This document shows positions 61,892 to 64,000 of a DNA stretch of 64,000 nucleotides, in pieces. The stretch lies in NCBI GenBank assembly GCA_900316955.1, contig ONEX01000015.1:1-64000 (forward strand). Direction: 5' to 3'. Below the pieces are notes generated by a model. That model did no database searches. It was not told the DNA's origin and was given only the letters and a program-made list of their open reading frames with translations. How positions within the stretch are numbered: position 1 is the first letter of the stretch; every line of letters begins with the position of its first letter. The DNA is from an uncultured Bacteroidales bacterium (GTDB lineage Bacteria > Bacteroidota > Bacteroidia > Bacteroidales > UBA932). The translations under genes were made by a program, and so were the position numbers.

Positions 61892-63058
61892 CTATTTGAT
61901 GAGCTTGCGGAGGCGGTTGGAGAGTTCGCTGTTCTCCATGATGCCCTGGAAATCCTCGGCGTGGGGGCCGTAGGCGAAGACCGGGACCACGATGCCGTGG
62001 TGGCCCTTCGTGGAGAAATGGACCTGCACGTTGCGCTCCTCCAGGCTGCCGCCCACAAGAGTGATGCCGCCGGTGCCGTGGTCCGCCGTGATGACCACCA
62101 GGGTGTGGCCGTCTTTCTCGGCCCACTGGAGCACCTTGCCGATGGTCTTGTCGAAGTCGAAGAGCTCCTCGGCCATGTGGCCCACCTTGTTGCGGTGCGC
62201 CCAGTCGTCAATCTGGGAGCCTTCGACCATCAGGAAGAAGCCCTTCTTGTTGTCCTTGGACAGCAGTTCGATGGCCTTCATCGTGCCGTCCTCCAGCACG
62301 GGGCCGCGGTCCAGGCACGGGTCCATGTCCAGCGGGGCGAACAGGGCCAGGAGCTTGCCGTCATGGACGTTTGCGAGGTCCTCGCGCTTCTCCACGAAGT
62401 TGTAGCCGCGATCCTTCATCTCCTCGATGAGGTTCCGGCCGTCCTCGCGCTGGTCCCAGAACTGGCGGCCGCCGCCGAGGATGAAGTCCACGCCGCTGTC
62501 CACGTACTGGGCGGCGATCTCCGCCTCCAGGTGGCGGTCCGGGCTGTGGCACACGAAGTCGGCGGGCGTGGCGTCATTGATGCGGCACGTCACGACGAGG
62601 CCGGTCTTCTTGCCCAGGGACTGCGCCTTATGGAGCAGGGTGAAGAACGGCTTCCCGTCCACGTCCTGGCCGATGTAGCCGTATTTGGTCTTCTCGCCGG
62701 AGGAAAGGGCGGTGCCGCCGGCGCAGGAATCGGTGATGAGCTTGTCCGTGCAGTAGGTCCGGGAATAGCCGGCCACCGGGCAGTTGTCCATATTCAGGTG
62801 TCCCCCGTTGAGGGTCCAGCCCACGGTCACGGCCTCCATCGACATGCCGTCGCCGATCATGAAGATGACGTTCTTGATCTTCTTGGACTTGGGCTGGCTG
62901 ACCACCACGGTCTGGTAGGGGGTCTCGACCTGATACTTGTCGTCCTCGCTGAACTTGTCGTCCGCGTACTTGGACAGGTCCCGGCCGGTATCCACCTGCG
63001 CAAACGCGCAGGTGGTCCAGCCAAGAACCAAACCAATCAACAAAACGGTTCTTTTCAT
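61892..63058 (-). CDS. alkaline phosphatase (PhoA family)
   Basis: 388 residues with a signal peptide (cleavage after CAFAQ), so periplasmic. The metal and catalytic residues of the PhoA superfamily are all visible: FMIGDGM (Asp70), ITDSCAGGTA with nucleophile Ser111, DATPADFVCH, the VEGSQIDDWAHRN Glu/Asp/His cluster near 290-300, TADHGTGG near 340 and the late GHHG histidine. The enzyme hydrolyses phosphomonoesters using two zinc ions and a third metal. It lies inside the PUL-2 operon, 11 nt after GH2 and 4 nt before GH18, which suggests dephosphorylation of imported sugars or of phosphorylated glycans. Confidence 0.88.
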   Translation of the reverse strand: MKRTVLLIGLVLGWTTCAFAQVDTGRDLSKYADDKFSEDDKYQVETPYQTVVVSQPKSKKIKNVIFMIGDGMSMEAVTVGWTLNGGHLNMDNCPVAGYSRTYCTDKLITDSCAGGTALSSGEKTKYGYIGQDVDGKPFFTLLHKAQSLGKKTGLVVTCRINDATPADFVCHSPDRHLEAEIAAQYVDSGVDFILGGGRQFWDQREDGRNLIEEMKDRGYNFVEKREDLANVHDGKLLALFAPLDMDPCLDRGPVLEDGTMKAIELLSKDNKKGFFLMVEGSQIDDWAHRNKVGHMAEELFDFDKTIGKVLQWAEKDGHTLVVITADHGTGGITLVGGSLEERNVQVHFSTKGHHGIVVPVFAYGPHAEDFQGIMENSELSNRLRKLIK

Positions 63059-63069
63059 ATCGTGTTCTT

Positions 63070-64000
63070 CTAATTATCCAGTTCGATGTGGAATTCCTTC
63101 GTCGGCGCCGAGAAGGTGACGACCTTGGTCTCGCCCGGGAGGATCGGGAAGTAATTGTCGCTCCAGGTGAAGGGGACGACGAGGTTGCCGTCCGCGTCCT
63201 TCGCCTTGAGGATGTTCATGTAGGAAATGACGTTGGACTTGTTCACAAGCGTGACTTTCCCATCCGCGACGGTCATCTCCACGTCGGCCTTGGGCTGCTT
63301 GAAGGCGAAGCCGAGGTCCGCGTAGGCCGTGATCGGGGTGATGTACCAGTTGGTCTTCTTCCAGTCGTACACGTTGTCCTTCGCCGGGAGGACATAGAAG
63401 TTGTCCGTGACGGGCTTGTCGCCGTCGGCGAGGGCGAGGGCCACGAAATGCGGCTTGCCGTCGTAGCGCTTGAGGTCGAACACCGGAACGACCTCCCGGT
63501 AGCCGACCTTGACGGTCTTGGTCTCCTTGCCGATGGCCTTGGACGCGGCGTCGAACACCTGCAGGGTGGCCTTCAGCTCGCGGGCCTCGGCGCTCTCATT
63601 GACCGCGTACACCTTGCGGGTGGCGTAGTCAAACAGGAGCTGGACGGGCTCGCAGGCCTTCTTGGTGCCGTAGTAGGCTGCGGTCGGAACGCCGTACCAG
63701 TCGTACTGCTGCCAGTACAAGGACGGCCAGGCGGAGTTCAGCATCCACTGGACAATGCCGGTGCCCTTCGGAACGCGGACACGGAACGCCTCGAACATGG
63801 CGCGCGTGCCGTCGTAGTCCACGGCATGGGCCTTCCGGACGAAATCGTTCAGGCCGTCGAAGCCGCCGTACAGGCCGTTGATCGTCTCCTGCAGGACCTT
63901 CGTCGTGTTCATCGCGGAGGAGGAAGCCGTGCAGTGGTAGTCCCACGCGTCGGAGAGCGGCCAGAGGGACTCCTCCGGGATCATCTTCTTCAGGGATTCC
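63070..64000 (-). CDS. GH2-family enzyme, C-terminal part (exo-beta-glucosaminidase or beta-mannosidase type)
   Basis: The 5' end is outside the window; about 309 residues are visible. The segment GTGIVQWMLNSAWPSLYWQQYDWYGVPTAAYYGTKKACEPVQLLFDY is typical of the C-terminal end of the GH2 TIM barrel and the following Ig domains in exo-beta-D-glucosaminidases and mannosylglycoprotein endo-beta-mannosidases. It is followed by beta-sandwich domains (VVPVFDLKRYDGKPHF, VTLVNKSNVISYMNILKAKD) and an ending like GETKVVTFSAPTKEF. The catalytic acid and nucleophile are upstream of the edge. As first visible gene of the PUL-2 operon with two GH18 genes, a glucosaminidase or mannosidase role on chitosan or N-glycan pieces is likely. 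Confidence 0.75.
   Translation of the reverse strand, partial: ESLKKMIPEESLWPLSDAWDYHCTASSSAMNTTKVLQETINGLYGGFDGLNDFVRKAHAVDYDGTRAMFEAFRVRVPKGTGIVQWMLNSAWPSLYWQQYDWYGVPTAAYYGTKKACEPVQLLFDYATRKVYAVNESAEARELKATLQVFDAASKAIGKETKTVKVGYREVVPVFDLKRYDGKPHFVALALADGDKPVTDNFYVLPAKDNVYDWKKTNWYITPITAYADLGFAFKQPKADVEMTVADGKVTLVNKSNVISYMNILKAKDADGNLVVPFTWSDNYFPILPGETKVVTFSAPTKEFHIELDN

Overview
The window is a G+C-rich stretch of a Bacteroidota chromosome, most likely order Bacteroidales from a gut or rumen setting. The evidence is four SusC/SusD pairs, many lipoproteins with an acidic or lysine-rich residue run after the lipobox cysteine, BACON, FISUMP and fimbrillin-type domains, and repeated TAnnTTTG boxes (the Bacteroidota -7 promoter element) in front of genes. 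No rRNA or intact tRNA gene is visible.

Layout. 1-2.3 kb is an A+T-richer, decayed stretch: a strong terminator, a sequence resembling the 3' end of a tRNA, two small secreted or lipoprotein genes, and the C-terminal relics of a tyrosine integrase and a DUF4143 ATPase. At 2.4-5.2 kb lie a large lipoprotein with a leukocidin-like pore-forming region and a proline iminopeptidase. 5.4-21.7 kb is PUL-1 on the minus strand: outer-membrane barrel, SusC, SusD, a short SusC, SusD, two multi-domain surface lipoproteins, a terminator, then a GH9 glucanase. The GH9 and the glycan-binding lipoproteins suggest a beta-glucan or cellulosic substrate. 21.7-27.6 kb is an accessory island: a DUF2075 helicase/nuclease-like gene enclosed by two inverted 152-bp palindromic repeats, a DUF4143 AAA ATPase enclosed by short direct repeats, an XRE regulator, a DUF2200 protein and a HIRAN-domain protein. 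27.6-30.6 kb has a fimbrillin-like lipoprotein, a 55-residue peptide gene and a nucleoside deoxyribosyltransferase-like protein.

30.7-34.4 kb is a plus-strand operon: a secreted unknown, a TolB-propeller/sugar-isomerase fusion and a DUF1593 nucleoside-hydrolase-like lipoprotein. 34.7-36.6 kb is a minus-strand pair (head-GIN adhesin-like lipoprotein and AlkZ-type glycosylase). A carboxylesterase and a SusB-type GH97 follow, converging with overlapping ends.

40.5-64 kb is PUL-2, an apparently unbroken minus-strand operon of twelve genes with no gap above 36 nt: GH2 (cut by the window edge), alkaline phosphatase, GH18, SusC, SusD, short SusC, SusD, two BACON-type lipoproteins, two FISUMP-domain lipoproteins, and a GH18 fused to a beta-propeller, ended by a terminator. 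The two GH18 enzymes plus a GH2 resembling exo-beta-glucosaminidases or mannosidases suggest an N-acetylglucosamine-containing glycan such as chitin or N-glycans. Lipoproteins would bind and cut the polymer at the surface, SusCD pairs import oligomers, and the GH2 and phosphatase act on imported products in the periplasm. No PUL regulator (HTCS, SusR or ECF/anti-sigma) is present in the window.
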